A stretch of 64,000 nt of DNA, from the NCBI RefSeq assembly GCF_001715295.1, contig NZ_MDKB01000006.1, positions 178,562 through 242,561 on the forward strand. The letters are read 5' to 3'. The notes beneath the pieces were generated by a model. That model had not been told where the DNA came from and made no database searches. It was given only the letters and a program-made list of their open reading frames with translations. This document shows positions 8,689 through 17,702 of the stretch, in pieces. The position numbers and the translations under genes were made by a program. Each line of letters opens with the position of its first letter. The stretch's first letter is position 1. The stretch comes from Streptomyces griseus. Its GTDB lineage: Bacteria; Actinomycetota; Actinomycetes; Streptomycetales; Streptomycetaceae.

Positions 8689-11439
8689 TCAGGACGGTTT
8701 CTTCAGCGTCAGGGTGTCGACCGTGGACCGCCGCACCGCCTCGGTCCCGAAGGACCAGTCGAGGAGCTCACCGTCGACCCACTTGTCGGTCTGATCCGTG
8801 TAGTGCGCGCTGAAGGCGTGCCCGGAGGCCCCGGTGAGGTTGATCCAGCGGGACTTGTCCCAGTCCCCCACGTTGACGACCATCCGCATCGACGGGACCC
8901 AGATGACGTCGTAGCCGCCCGCCGCGTTCCAGCCGGTCGCGTTGACCGCGGCCTCGCCGCCGCCGAGGTGCCAGGGGCCCCGGTTGAGGGCCCGCTGCAG
9001 GAGGTCGGGGCCCTCGGTGCCGAGGGTCTGGTTGCGCAGGGTCAGCTGGTGCAGCCGCCCCCAGCTCCAGGTGCTGATGTCCTTGCCGAGCTCGGCGGTG
9101 AGCTCCCAGCGGGCGTCCTCCATGGCGCGGCCGAAGAGTTCGTCACGGCTGTCGATCGACTCCTCACGCCCCTTGGCCGGAACCTTCCACCACTCGTTGT
9201 CCGTGTCGTCGAGGATGCTGTCGACCACCTCGTACCAGCGGTCGCCACCGTCCGGCTGGGCCGTGTCGGGGTCGCGCTGGCCGCACTCCCGTACGAGCTT
9301 GTGCTGCTCGTCCACCGGACCGGTGCCGGCGGCGCGCCGCACGTACAGGCAGTCGCCCTTGGCGCGCATCTCCTTGGGCAGCTTGTTGCCGAAGGCGAGC
9401 TTGAGGATGTTGCGCCAGACGCCGTTGAAGTACGCGGCCGCGGCCGAGTCGGGCTCCTGGGTGTAGTCCCAGCCCTCCAGCAGCTTCTGCGCCTCACGGA
9501 CGCTCTTGTCGGAGATCCCGATCTTCAGCAGCTTGGGCACCAGTTCGGCGGCGATCGCGCTGTGGTTGTCCATCTGCAGCTGCTGCATGTCGTCGGTCGA
9601 GACCTTGCCGCCGCCCTTGATCTTCGACTCGATGAGGTCGTTGATCCGCTGGCTGCGGGTGCCGTAGCCCCAGTCCTTGGTCAACAGCGGGCCGTAGTTC
9701 TTCTCGTCGATGACGGCCTGGTTGGCGGTGACGATGTAGCCGCGCTCCGGGTCGTACTCGTACGGCAGCTTGTCGAACGGGACCGGGTCCTTCTTCCACC
9801 CGTAGTCGGAGGTCCAGCCGGGACTCGGCAGGGTTCCGTCGCCCTTGAGACGGACCGGGATCTTCCCCGGGGCCTGGTAGCCGATGTGGCCCTCGGTGTC
9901 CGCGTAGACGAGGTTCTGGGAGGGCACCTCGAAGTGCTCGGCCGCCGCCCGGAAGGACGTGAAGTCCTTGGCCCGGTTGAGCTCGAAGACCGCGTCCATC
10001 GACTTGCCGGGCTCCAGTGCGGTCCACTTCAGCGCGACCGCGTAGCCGTCCGCGCGGTCGGGTGCCGAGTTGGTGACGGGGGCCTTCTTGCCCACCTTCT
10101 CCAGTTCGTCGCTGCGGTCGGAGACCAGCGGACCGTTGTTGGTCTCGCGCACGGTGATCTTGCGGCTCCCGCCACCCGCGATCTTGATGGTCTCCTCGCG
10201 GGTGACGAAGGGCTCGGTCTTGCCGTCGTACTGGTAGCCGTCGGCCGAGACCTTCTCCAGGAAGAGGTCAGTGACGTCGGCGCCGAGGTTGGTGAAGCCC
10301 CAGGCGATGTCCTGGTTGTGACCGATGATCACACCGGGCATCCCGGAGAACGTGTAACCGGCCGTGTCGTACCGGCAGGTGTCCGAGAGCTGACGGCAGT
10401 GCAGCCCCATCTGGTACCAGAGCGAGGGCAACTGCGGTGCCAGGTGCGGGTCGTTGGCGAGCAGCGGCTTGCCCGTGGTCGTGTAGTCGCCGGAGACGAC
10501 CCAGGAGTTCGAGCCGATGCCGTTGCCGTTGGGGCCCAGCAGTGCGGGGATCTCGTCGAGGGTGTCGGAGAGCGCGGAGAGCTGTGTGGTCACGCCCTCG
10601 GTCGCCCCCTGGACGGTTCCGGATCCGATGCCGTCCGAGGGCTCGGCGTCCTGGGCGAACTTCCCGGTCGCGGCGTCGACCGCGCCCTTCTCGACGATCG
10701 GCTTGTTCTTCTTGTACGGGTAGGCCGGGTACAGGTCCTCGATCTGCTTCTCGTCGAGCCTGCTGGTCATGAGCGAGCGGTCGATCTCGTCCTGCATGTT
10801 GCCGCGCAGGTCCCAGGCCATCGCCTTGAGCCAGGCGACCGAGTCGACCGGGGTCCACTCGGCGGGCTTGTAGTCGTTGGTCAGGCCGAGTGCCGCGTAC
10901 TCGACGGAGATGTCCTTGCCGTCCTTGCCGTCCAGGTACGCGTTCACCCCCTCCGCGTAAGCCTGGAGGTTCTTCCTGGTGTCCTCGTCCAGGACCTCGT
11001 CGTACTCCTTCTGCGCGACCTGACGCCAGCCCAGCGTCCGCAGGAAGGCGTCGGTCGCCACCTGATCGGAGCCGAACATCTCGGAGAGGCGGCCCGACGT
11101 CATGTGACGGCGGACGTCCATCTCCCAGAAGCGGTCCTGGGCCTGGACGAAGCCCTGGGCCCGGAAGAGGTCGCTGTCGGAGTCGGCGTAGATCTGCGGG
11201 ATCCCGTAGGCGTCACGTGCGACGTCAACGTTGCCGGTGAGGCCCTTGACCTCGATCGAGCCGGTGGTCTGCGGATACGAGGCCCGCACCGTGGATACGG
11301 ACCAGAACGCGCCGTACCCGATACCCGCGACGAGCGCCAGCACCAGGACGATCACGAGCAGGCGGGCACGTCGCCCCTTCTTCCTGCCGGACTTCTTCGC
11401 ATCGGAAGAACCGGAAGGGGCGGTTGTATTGGCGGGCAT
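8689..11439 (-). CDS. penicillin acylase family N-terminal nucleophile hydrolase
   Basis: 916 residues, membrane-anchored or secreted. After a Lys/Arg-rich start (KKSGRKKGRRAR) a hydrophobic segment at about residues 24-42 serves as signal anchor. The propeptide alpha chain follows with VARDAYGIPQIYADS and AQDRFWEMDVRR. The autoprocessing site is NGIGSNSWVVSG, where Ser310 would become the N-terminal nucleophile of the beta chain, followed by KPLLANDPHLA. This is the Ntn-hydrolase fold of penicillin/cephalosporin acylases and acyl-homoserine-lactone acylases; the natural substrate is unknown. ATG 11439 has an AAGGA site five bases upstream. It is convergent with the cyclo-ligase gene. Confidence 0.92.
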   Translation of the reverse strand: MPANTTAPSGSSDAKKSGRKKGRRARLLVIVLVLALVAGIGYGAFWSVSTVRASYPQTTGSIEVKGLTGNVDVARDAYGIPQIYADSDSDLFRAQGFVQAQDRFWEMDVRRHMTSGRLSEMFGSDQVATDAFLRTLGWRQVAQKEYDEVLDEDTRKNLQAYAEGVNAYLDGKDGKDISVEYAALGLTNDYKPAEWTPVDSVAWLKAMAWDLRGNMQDEIDRSLMTSRLDEKQIEDLYPAYPYKKNKPIVEKGAVDAATGKFAQDAEPSDGIGSGTVQGATEGVTTQLSALSDTLDEIPALLGPNGNGIGSNSWVVSGDYTTTGKPLLANDPHLAPQLPSLWYQMGLHCRQLSDTCRYDTAGYTFSGMPGVIIGHNQDIAWGFTNLGADVTDLFLEKVSADGYQYDGKTEPFVTREETIKIAGGGSRKITVRETNNGPLVSDRSDELEKVGKKAPVTNSAPDRADGYAVALKWTALEPGKSMDAVFELNRAKDFTSFRAAAEHFEVPSQNLVYADTEGHIGYQAPGKIPVRLKGDGTLPSPGWTSDYGWKKDPVPFDKLPYEYDPERGYIVTANQAVIDEKNYGPLLTKDWGYGTRSQRINDLIESKIKGGGKVSTDDMQQLQMDNHSAIAAELVPKLLKIGISDKSVREAQKLLEGWDYTQEPDSAAAAYFNGVWRNILKLAFGNKLPKEMRAKGDCLYVRRAAGTGPVDEQHKLVRECGQRDPDTAQPDGGDRWYEVVDSILDDTDNEWWKVPAKGREESIDSRDELFGRAMEDARWELTAELGKDISTWSWGRLHQLTLRNQTLGTEGPDLLQRALNRGPWHLGGGEAAVNATGWNAAGGYDVIWVPSMRMVVNVGDWDKSRWINLTGASGHAFSAHYTDQTDKWVDGELLDWSFGTEAVRRSTVDTLTLKKPS

Positions 11440-11654
11440 CGCTGTCCTTCGAGGGGCAGGGTGGTCCTGGGAGTGCAGGAGCAACCATAGGCGCCCCGCC
11501 GAAGCCACTCGGACGCGGTACGGAGATGCCTCCATTTGCGCAGCACTCGCATGAACACTCGAAGCGTCAAGAAAACGTTAAAGATTAGGTAAGGTAACGA
11601 AGTACTGGCCGCCGGAGGCCGATCCGGAAGGCGTACGCAGGGAAGGAACGGACC

Positions 11655-13355
11655 CTGACTGTCCACGCGCTCAACGAACTTCTGCTCGTCTGCTCACTCG
11701 TCCTGCTGGTGGCCGTGGCGGCCGTCCGCATCTCGTCCCGCAGCGGGCTCCCCAGCCTGCTCCTGTACCTCGGCATCGGTATCGCCATGGGGCAGGACGG
11801 CTTCTTCGACGTCAAGTTCGACAACGCCGAGCTGACCCAGGTGATCGGCTACGCCGCCCTGGTCGTCATCCTCGCCGAGGGCGGCCTGGGCACGAAGTGG
11901 AAAGAGGTCCGGCCCGCCCTCCCTGCGGCGGCCGTCCTCTCGACCGTCGGCGTGGGTGTCAGCGTGGGCGTCACCGCGAGCGCGGCGCACTATCTCGTCG
12001 GCCTCGATTGGCGGCAGGCCCTGATCATCGGCGCCGTCGTCTCGTCCACCGACGCGGCAGCCGTCTTCTCCGTCCTGCGCAAGGTCCCTCTCCCGTCCCG
12101 GATCACGGGCGTGCTGGAGGCGGAGTCCGGGTTCAACGACGCCCCCGTGGTCATCCTGGTGGTCGCGTTCTCCACGGTCGGCCCCGTGGAGCACTGGTAC
12201 GTGCTCATCGGCGAGATAGCCCTGGAGCTGGCCATCGGCACGGCCATCGGTCTCGCCGTGGGCTGGCTCGGATCCTTCGGGCTGCGCCATGTGGCACTGC
12301 CCGCGTCCGGGCTCTACCCGATCGCCGTCATGGCCATCGCCGTGTCCGCGTACGCGGCGGGCGCCATGGCCCACGGCAGCGGATTCCTCGCCGTCTACCT
12401 GGCCGCGATGATCCTCGGCAACTCCAAGCTGCCGCACTGGCCGGCCACCCGGGGCTTCGCGGACGGGCTCGGCTGGCTGGCCCAGATCGGCATGTTCGTC
12501 CTTCTCGGTCTGCTGGTCACCCCGCACGACCTGATCGACGACTTCTGGCCCGCCGTCGTGGTGGGCCTGGTGCTGACCGCCGTGGCACGGCCGCTGTCGG
12601 TCTTCCTCAGCCTGGTGCCCTTCCGGCTGCCCCGGCGCGAGAAGGCCCTCATGTCCTGGGCGGGGCTGCGCGGGGCCGTCCCCATCATCCTCGCGACCAT
12701 TCCGATGGTGTCCGGGATCGACGGCAGCACCCGGGTCTTCAACATCGTCTTCGTGCTCGTCATCGTCTACACGCTGATCCAGGGGCCCACCCTGCCCTGG
12801 CTCGCCAAAGCCCTGAAGATCGCCGACGACCCCTCGGAGACCGCGGATCTGGGCATAGAGTCGGCACCCCTGGAGCGACTGCGCGGGCACCTGCTGTCCG
12901 TCGCGGTCCCCGGCAAGTCGAAGATGCACGGCGTGGAGGTCGGCGAGCTGCGGCTCCCGGCCGGGGCCGCCGTCACTCTGGTCGTCCGGGACGGCACGAG
13001 CTTCGTCCCCGCACCGTCCACCGTGCTGCGGCACGGGGACGAACTCCTGGTCGTCGCCACCGACCCGGTGCGCGACGCCGCCGAGGCGCGCCTGCGGGCG
13101 GTCGGCCGCGGAGGCAAGCTGGCCGGCTGGCTCGGAACCGGCGGGACCACCCGGCAGGAGGACGGCTCCCTGGATCTGCCGCACGTCGTGCAGCGGGCCA
13201 GGAGACTGGGAAAGAGCGGTGAGGGCCGCCGGGGCGGCGGTGCGGCGGCGGTGCGCTCGCCGGGCAGCGGCGTCCCGGTCGGCGGGGCGGGCGGGGCGGA
13301 CAGGACTGCGGACGGGTCGGGCAGGGCCGCGGACGACACGAAGGCCCCTCACTGA
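11655..13355 (+). CDS. potassium (cation)/proton antiporter with RCK_C domain
   Basis: About 566 residues. The first 380 form a CPA1/CPA2-type exchanger of 12 or so membrane segments, with the conserved SSTDAAAVFSVLR and GFNDAPVVILV and a later SWAGLRGAVPIILATIP segment. A TrkA-C/RCK_C-like cytosolic domain follows around residues 400-480 (VAVPGKSKMHGVEVGELRLPAG), then a Gly/Arg-rich tail. It resembles NhaP2/CvrA-type K+/H+ antiporters that respond to nucleotides or ions through the C-terminal domain. No ATG exists at the N-terminus. The frame starts best at CTG 11655 (LTVHALNELLL, like MTVH-type family starts), with AAGGA seven bases upstream; GTG 11709 would cut the first helix. Confidence 0.86.
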   Translation: MTVHALNELLLVCSLVLLVAVAAVRISSRSGLPSLLLYLGIGIAMGQDGFFDVKFDNAELTQVIGYAALVVILAEGGLGTKWKEVRPALPAAAVLSTVGVGVSVGVTASAAHYLVGLDWRQALIIGAVVSSTDAAAVFSVLRKVPLPSRITGVLEAESGFNDAPVVILVVAFSTVGPVEHWYVLIGEIALELAIGTAIGLAVGWLGSFGLRHVALPASGLYPIAVMAIAVSAYAAGAMAHGSGFLAVYLAAMILGNSKLPHWPATRGFADGLGWLAQIGMFVLLGLLVTPHDLIDDFWPAVVVGLVLTAVARPLSVFLSLVPFRLPRREKALMSWAGLRGAVPIILATIPMVSGIDGSTRVFNIVFVLVIVYTLIQGPTLPWLAKALKIADDPSETADLGIESAPLERLRGHLLSVAVPGKSKMHGVEVGELRLPAGAAVTLVVRDGTSFVPAPSTVLRHGDELLVVATDPVRDAAEARLRAVGRGGKLAGWLGTGGTTRQEDGSLDLPHVVQRARRLGKSGEGRRGGGAAAVRSPGSGVPVGGAGGADRTADGSGRAADDTKAPH

Positions 13356-13668
13356 CCGCCGGTGAACCGGGGACGGACGGGGCCCTCGTGCACGACACCA
13401 CAGGTACACAGGGCACCCGGCCTGTACCATGAAGGACTGCTACCCCCCCTGATCCACCCGATTCAATCTGATCGACCAACTCTGCCTGATGCAGAGCTGG
13501 CGCGACCGTATGGCGGTCGTGGCGTCCTTTCGCCTCTGGAGCGAGCGCCCGGCATCTACCGCAGTCCCGCGCGAAGAGGACAGCTCTCGGCAGTTCCCGC
13601 AGGCCCTCGCACCCCGGTGCCGGCCCCGGCAGGGAGCACGGCCACCAGGCGGCAGAAAGGCAAGGACC
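13356..13668. other. intergenic region without a recognised gene
   Basis: 313 bp between the antiporter and the MFS gene. Contains a small hairpin CTCTGC-CTGAT-GCAGAG at about 13481-13497 and a run of seven C near 13444. Both strands have open frames here, but none looks like a protein. It probably carries the promoter of the MFS gene. Confidence 0.5.
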
Positions 13669-14949
13669 GTGGCGTCCACGGTCTCCGACCGCCCCGGTTA
13701 CGGGCAGTTGCTGCGCACCCCGGGTGCGTGGACCTTCCTCCTCCCGGGCTTCGCCGCCCGGCAGCCCTTCGCGATGCTGACCATCAGCATCGTGCTCCTC
13801 GTGCAGCACACCACCGGCTCGTACGGCAGTGCGGGCGCCGTGGCCGCCGTCTCCGGCGTCTCGATGGCCCTGTTCGCCCCGCAGACCGGCAGGCTCGCCG
13901 ACCGGTTCGGCCAGCGCGCGGTGCTGCTGCCGGGCGTCCTGGTGCACGCCGTCTCCGTCGTCACGCTGACGGCGCTCGCCCTGGCTCACGCGCCGCTGTG
14001 GGCGCTGTTCCTGGCGGCCGTGCCGACGGGGGCCTCCATCCCGCAGATAGGGCCGATGGTCCGCGCACGCTGGGCGGCCCGGCTCGGCGCCACCGAGGGG
14101 CGCCCGGCCTCCCCTCTGATGGCCACGGCCGCCGCCTTCGAGTCCGTGACGGACGAGTTCACCTTCGTCATCGGCCCCGTTCTCGCCACCGCGCTGTGCA
14201 CCGGCGTGCACCCGGCGGCCGGACTGATCGCGGAGGCGGGGCTGACGCTCGCCGGCGGCGTCCTGTTCGCCGCCCGGCGCTCCACCGAACCCGCCGTCCG
14301 GGGCACGGTGGCCACCGCCGGGCCGCACCGTTCGGCGCTCTCCGTGCCGGGCGTCCGCGTCCTGGCGGTCACCTTCCTGGGCATCGGCGCCGTCTTCGGG
14401 GGCATGCAGGTCTCCCTGACCGCGTTCTCCGAAGAGGTCGGCCGCCCGGGCGTGAACGGCGTGCTGTACGGCGTCTTCGCGGCGGGCAACATGCTGGCCG
14501 GGATCGCCTGTGGCGCCATCGCCTGGAAGAGCAGCCCGCGCCGCCGGCTGATCGTCGGCTACGTGGCCCTGACCCTGACGGCGTCCGGGCTCTGGGCGGT
14601 CCACTCCGTACCGCTCCTGGCCGGACTCGGGCTACTGGTCGGCCTCTGCATCGCTCCCGCGCTGATCAGCGGCTACACACTGGTGGAGGCCCTGGTCCCG
14701 GCGTCCGCCCGGACCGAGGCCTTCACCTGGCTGACGGGCGCGGTGGCACTCGGCCAGGCGGTTGCCGTCACCGTGGCCGGACAGCTCGCGGACGCCCACG
14801 GGGCGAGCACCGGATTCCTGGTCCCCCTGGCCGGGACCGCGATGGCCCTGGCGACCCTTCTGACCCTGCGCTCACGGCTGGCACCGCGGTACCGGGGACG
14901 GACGGTGGCGCGTGGGATCGGTCACCGCGAGCCGGTCACAGTGGACTGA
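13669..14949 (+). CDS. MFS transporter
   Basis: 426-residue 12-helix major facilitator, probable small-molecule efflux pump in the cytoplasmic membrane. The loop after the second helix reads GRLADRFGQRAVLLPG, the usual MFS signature. Substrate unknown. The GTG at 13669 (MASTVSDRPGYGQLLR) gives the family N-terminus just before the first helix, with purine-rich AGAAAGG and AAGGA upstream. Its 3' end overlaps the probable promoter of the ruc-like gene. Confidence 0.87.
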   Translation: MASTVSDRPGYGQLLRTPGAWTFLLPGFAARQPFAMLTISIVLLVQHTTGSYGSAGAVAAVSGVSMALFAPQTGRLADRFGQRAVLLPGVLVHAVSVVTLTALALAHAPLWALFLAAVPTGASIPQIGPMVRARWAARLGATEGRPASPLMATAAAFESVTDEFTFVIGPVLATALCTGVHPAAGLIAEAGLTLAGGVLFAARRSTEPAVRGTVATAGPHRSALSVPGVRVLAVTFLGIGAVFGGMQVSLTAFSEEVGRPGVNGVLYGVFAAGNMLAGIACGAIAWKSSPRRRLIVGYVALTLTASGLWAVHSVPLLAGLGLLVGLCIAPALISGYTLVEALVPASARTEAFTWLTGAVALGQAVAVTVAGQLADAHGASTGFLVPLAGTAMALATLLTLRSRLAPRYRGRTVARGIGHREPVTVD

Positions 14950-14970
14950 CGGCTCGGAATACGTCAGTAT
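14942..14970 (+). promoter_or_regulatory. probable promoter of ruc-like gene
   Basis: TGGACT (14942-14947) and CAGTAT (14965-14970) are separated by 17 bp, close to a vegetative promoter. It overlaps the last codons of the MFS gene and lies immediately before the CIRCE element, where HrcA would block it. Confidence 0.45.
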
Positions 14971-14979
14971 GGAGCGTCG

Positions 14980-15006
14980 TTAGCACTCATTGAGTGAGAG
15001 TGCCAG
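14980..15006. promoter_or_regulatory. CIRCE operator (HrcA binding site)
   Basis: TTAGCACTC, nine bases, then GAGTGCCAG. The left arm is identical to the CIRCE consensus and the right arm matches GAGTGCTAA at seven of nine positions. The spacing of nine is exact. It ends ten bases before the GTG start and overlaps the AGGAGG ribosome-binding site. HrcA repression of heat-shock genes through CIRCE is established in Streptomyces and mycobacteria. Confidence 0.88.
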
Positions 15007-15015
15007 GAGGAGCAA

Positions 15016-15354
15016 GTGCCGACCTATCAGTACCAGTGCACCGAGTGCGGCGAGGGCCTCGAGGCGGTGCAGAAGTTCACCGATGATGCCCTGACCGTGT
15101 GCCCGAACTGCGAGGGACGCCTCAAGAAGGTGTTCTCGGCGGTCGGCATCGTCTTCAAGGGTTCCGGTTTCTACCGGAACGACAGCCGCGGCTCGTCTTC
15201 GAGCAGTACGCCGTCGACCCCGAAGGCGTCCGGTTCGTCCACCACGCCGTCCTCGTCGGGGTCGGACTCGAAGCCTGCGGCTTCGGCTTCCACCTCGTCC
15301 ACGACGTCTTCGTCGTCCTCGGCTTCGTCGACGAGCAGCACGTCGGCCGCCTGA
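15016..15354 (+). CDS. ruc: FmdB-type zinc-ribbon protein, Ruc-like redox chaperone
   Basis: 112 residues in two parts. The first 55 residues are an FmdB/CxxC zinc ribbon with Cys8-x2-Cys11 and Cys29-x2-Cys32, ending FKGSGFYRND. The rest is a Ser/Thr/Ala-rich, surely disordered tail. This is the layout of M. tuberculosis Rv0991c (Ruc), a chaperone of unfolded proteins activated by oxidation of the zinc Cys residues, whose gene is controlled by HrcA. The CIRCE element directly upstream makes the same control likely here. The GTG at 15016 has a strong AGGAGG. It probably forms its own transcript, ending at the hairpin near 15380. Confidence 0.85.
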   Translation: MPTYQYQCTECGEGLEAVQKFTDDALTVCPNCEGRLKKVFSAVGIVFKGSGFYRNDSRGSSSSSTPSTPKASGSSTTPSSSGSDSKPAASASTSSTTSSSSSASSTSSTSAA

Positions 15355-15379
15355 GACCGCACACCTCACACGCTTCACC

Positions 15380-15410
15380 GGGACCCCGTCGATCCACTCG
15401 GCGGGGTCCC
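15380..15410 (+). terminator. hairpin terminator after ruc-like gene
   Basis: GGGACCCCG (15380-15388) and CGGGGTCCC (15402-15410) form a perfect 9-bp stem with a 13-base loop, 25 bp after the stop. A second, imperfect GC-rich hairpin lies at about 15428-15458. Confidence 0.75.
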
Positions 15411-15513
15411 TGGCGTGCCGCCACCCGGTAGGCCCGACCGCTCGGACGGGGCCTGCCGGCCGGGGTGCCGCTCACCCGCCGGACGGTTTCCGTCGCCCGG
15501 TTAGTGTGACCGC

Positions 15514-16362
15514 ATGGTGAACGCAGAAGCAGCTGCAGCGGAAATCGGTGTCATCGGTGGATCGGGCTTCTACTCCTTCCTGGAGGACGTGACCGAGATC
15601 CGGGTGGAGACCCCCTACGGGCCGCCGAGCGACTCCCTCTTCCTGGGCGAGCTCGCGGGGCGCCGGGTGGCCTTCCTCCCGCGTCACGGGCGCGGCCACC
15701 ATCTGCCGCCCCACCGCATCAACTACCGGGCCAACCTCTGGGCCCTGCGTTCCGTGGGCGTTCGCCAGGTGCTGGGCCCGTGCGCCGTCGGCGGCCTGCG
15801 TCCGGAGTACGGACCGGGCACCCTGCTCGTACCGGACCAGTTGGTGGACCGCACGAAGGCCCGTGTCCAGACGTTCTACGACGGCGAGACACGGAGCGAC
15901 GGAGTGCAGCCGAACGTCGTGCACCTCGGATTCGGCGACCCGTACTGCCCCGTGGGGCGCAAGGTCTCCCTCTCAGCGGCCCGCGGACGGGGTTGGGAGC
16001 CGGTGGACGGCGGAACGCTGGTCGTGGTCGAAGGGCCTCGCTTCTCGACCCGCGCGGAGTCACGCTGGCATGCGGCCATGGGATGGTCGGTGGTCGGGAT
16101 GACAGGACATCCGGAAGCCGTGCTCGCCCGCGAACTGAGCCTGTGCTACACGACGCTGACCCTGGTGACGGACCTCGACGCGGGGGCCGAGGCGGGCGAG
16201 GGTGTCAATCACGGGGACGTCCTGAAGGTGTTCGCGGCCAATGTGGACCGGCTGCGGTCGGTGCTGTTCGACGCCGTGGCCGCGCTGCCCTCCGGGGAGG
16301 ACCGCGACTGCGTGTGCGCCCACGGCCTGGACGGAATCGATACGGGGCTCGAGCTCCCTTAA
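15514..16362 (+). CDS. mtnP: S-methyl-5'-thioadenosine phosphorylase
   Basis: 282 residues. Phosphorolysis of methylthioadenosine (or a related nucleoside) to adenine and methylthioribose-1-phosphate in methionine salvage. Family hallmarks are IGVIGGSGFYSF at the N-terminus, PRHGRGHHLPPHRINYRANLWALRSVG (phosphate site), VVEGPRFSTRAES, GMTGHPEAVLARE and a late NHGDV. Length agrees with the PNP/MTAP family. The ATG at 15514 gives a short hydrophilic lead into the first strand. A cluster role is not obvious. Confidence 0.92.
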   Translation: MVNAEAAAAEIGVIGGSGFYSFLEDVTEIRVETPYGPPSDSLFLGELAGRRVAFLPRHGRGHHLPPHRINYRANLWALRSVGVRQVLGPCAVGGLRPEYGPGTLLVPDQLVDRTKARVQTFYDGETRSDGVQPNVVHLGFGDPYCPVGRKVSLSAARGRGWEPVDGGTLVVVEGPRFSTRAESRWHAAMGWSVVGMTGHPEAVLARELSLCYTTLTLVTDLDAGAEAGEGVNHGDVLKVFAANVDRLRSVLFDAVAALPSGEDRDCVCAHGLDGIDTGLELP

Positions 16363-16841
16363 GGCCCGGGGGGCCACGTCCGGGGGGAAGTCCGGGCCCC
16401 GTGGACACGCCACTGGAGTCGTGGGGGCGGCCGGGGCGGTCGGCCGGGTTGGTCGGGTTGGTCGGGTCCGCCGAGTTGGTCGGTCGCTCGGGGCGGCCGG
16501 GTCAGGTCGGCCGGTCAGGTCGGCCGGTCAGGTCGGCCGGTCAGGTCGGCCGGTCAGGTCGCATCGAGTCGTCCCGCGCGGGAGCCGACTCGGGCGGAGG
16601 CGACTCGGACGGGGCCAGCTCGCGCGGGGAAAACTCGCGCGAGGACGAGGGCAGCGGCGACTCGGCCGGGCGGCTCGCGCGATGACGTCTCGGGCAGGGG
16701 CAACTCCGGCAGGGGCGCCCCTTACGGGTGGCCGAGTTGTCCACAACGCGTCGGCCGTCCACAGGTCCCAGCGCGATCTCCTCCGCCGGGGCAGGGTGAC
16801 GGAGTCCGTTGCGCACGCCCTCACGGTTGGTGGTGTTGGCC
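16363..16841. repeat. intergenic region with 13-bp tandem repeat
   Basis: About 480 bp without a recognised gene. At 16501-16560 the unit GTCAGGTCGGCCG repeats 4.6 times without error. The flanks (16400-16500 and 16560-16690) are degenerate GTCGG/CTCGG-rich sequence of similar origin. The region is open in several frames only because of base composition. Confidence 0.7.
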
Positions 16842-17456
16842 ATGTTCCCGTCGGTGCCCGAAACACGTCCCGCGCCTCCCGCGCCCTGCGGGATCCCGTC
16901 CTTCGCCCCTCTGCGGGTGCGCGGTGGCGGTTCCGGACGGCTGCGCCGCATGCTGCGAGGACACCGCCGCGCGATGGCGGCCGGTTTCGCCGTGTCCTCG
17001 GCGGTGCTCGCCGTGTCGGGGCTCGGCGGTTCCGGCCCGGGCGGTGAGGTCCAGGCAGGGAGCGAGGGAAGAGCCGGCGTCCGGGGTGACGTACGGCCGG
17101 CCTCCAAGCAGGACGGGCGGCCCGTGCGGCTGGTGTCCGCGCCCGTGCGGATCGCCGACGCGGCCACGGTCGGGCTGCTGCGGCCGGGAGACCGGGTCGA
17201 CGTGATCGCCGCGCACGAGGACGGGACCGGCACGAAGGCGCGGCTGGTGGCGAAGGACGTACGGGTCACGGACGTGCCGGGTGGTCCCGGTGGTCAGGAC
17301 CGCCCGGGACCGGACCGGGCCGCAGCATTCGGCGGCTTGACGGACCCGGGGAGCGGCGCTCTGGTCGTCCTGGCCGTGGGGCGCGACACGGCGGCGGCAC
17401 TGGCGGGCGCGGGTGCGTCGGGAAGGCTCGTCGTGGCGGTGTCCCGTGCCCGGTAG
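16842..17456 (+). CDS. CpaB/RcpC-like SAF-domain protein
   Basis: 204 residues, probably exported or membrane-anchored. A basic N-terminus (RLRRMLRGHRRAM) leads into a hydrophobic segment at about residues 44-62. The segment VRLVSAPVRIADAATVGLLRPGDRVDVIAAHEDG then resembles the SAF domain of RcpC/CpaB pilus assembly proteins. The end (ALVVLAVGRDTAAALAGAGASGRLVVAVSR) is also typical of the Streptomyces members. No other Flp/Tad pilus gene is in the window, so a pilus role is unproven. The ATG at 16842 lacks a good ribosome-binding site, and upstream GTG starts are possible. Confidence 0.65.
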   Translation: MFPSVPETRPAPPAPCGIPSFAPLRVRGGGSGRLRRMLRGHRRAMAAGFAVSSAVLAVSGLGGSGPGGEVQAGSEGRAGVRGDVRPASKQDGRPVRLVSAPVRIADAATVGLLRPGDRVDVIAAHEDGTGTKARLVAKDVRVTDVPGGPGGQDRPGPDRAAAFGGLTDPGSGALVVLAVGRDTAAALAGAGASGRLVVAVSRAR

Positions 17457-17486
17457 CCCGTACCGCGCCGACCGGTCCGGATCAGG

Positions 17487-17702
17487 TCAGATGTGGTGCG
17501 GCGGCTTCTCGTCGAGGAAGCGTGCCAGGTCGGCTGCGCCACCGCCGCCCGGAGCCCGCTCGCCCCACCCCTGGTCCGTATCGTCCGCGGACTGCCGGTC
17601 CAGCGGATCGTCGAAGACCAGAGCCGGCCTCGGCTCCCGCGGCTGCTGCTGCGGCTGCGGCGGCTTCGATTCTCGCGGTCCGGGGGCGGGGGCGGTACTC
17701 AT
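17487..17702 (-). CDS. small conserved hypothetical protein
   Basis: 71 residues, hydrophilic, no membrane segment. The first part is Pro/Gln-rich (KPPQPQQQPRE) and the second reads ALVFDDPLDRQSADDTDQGWGER, then ADLARFLDEKPPHHI at the C-terminus. I recall small proteins with the same ending in other Streptomyces, but know no function. Start at ATG 17702. Convergent with the CpaB-like gene (30 bp between stops). Confidence 0.6.
   Translation of the reverse strand: MSTAPAPGPRESKPPQPQQQPREPRPALVFDDPLDRQSADDTDQGWGERAPGGGGAADLARFLDEKPPHHI

Noticed and set aside
11585..11603. TTAGGTAAGGTAACG, resembling an iron box (TTAGGTTAGGCTAACC)
   Set aside because: Right arm and spacing do not match; AT-rich promoter sequence is a sufficient explanation and neither neighbour is an iron gene.
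16541..17269. Minus-strand frame opposite the CpaB-like gene
   Set aside because: Composition is Ser/Arg/Pro-rich shadow coding and there is no recognisable domain.
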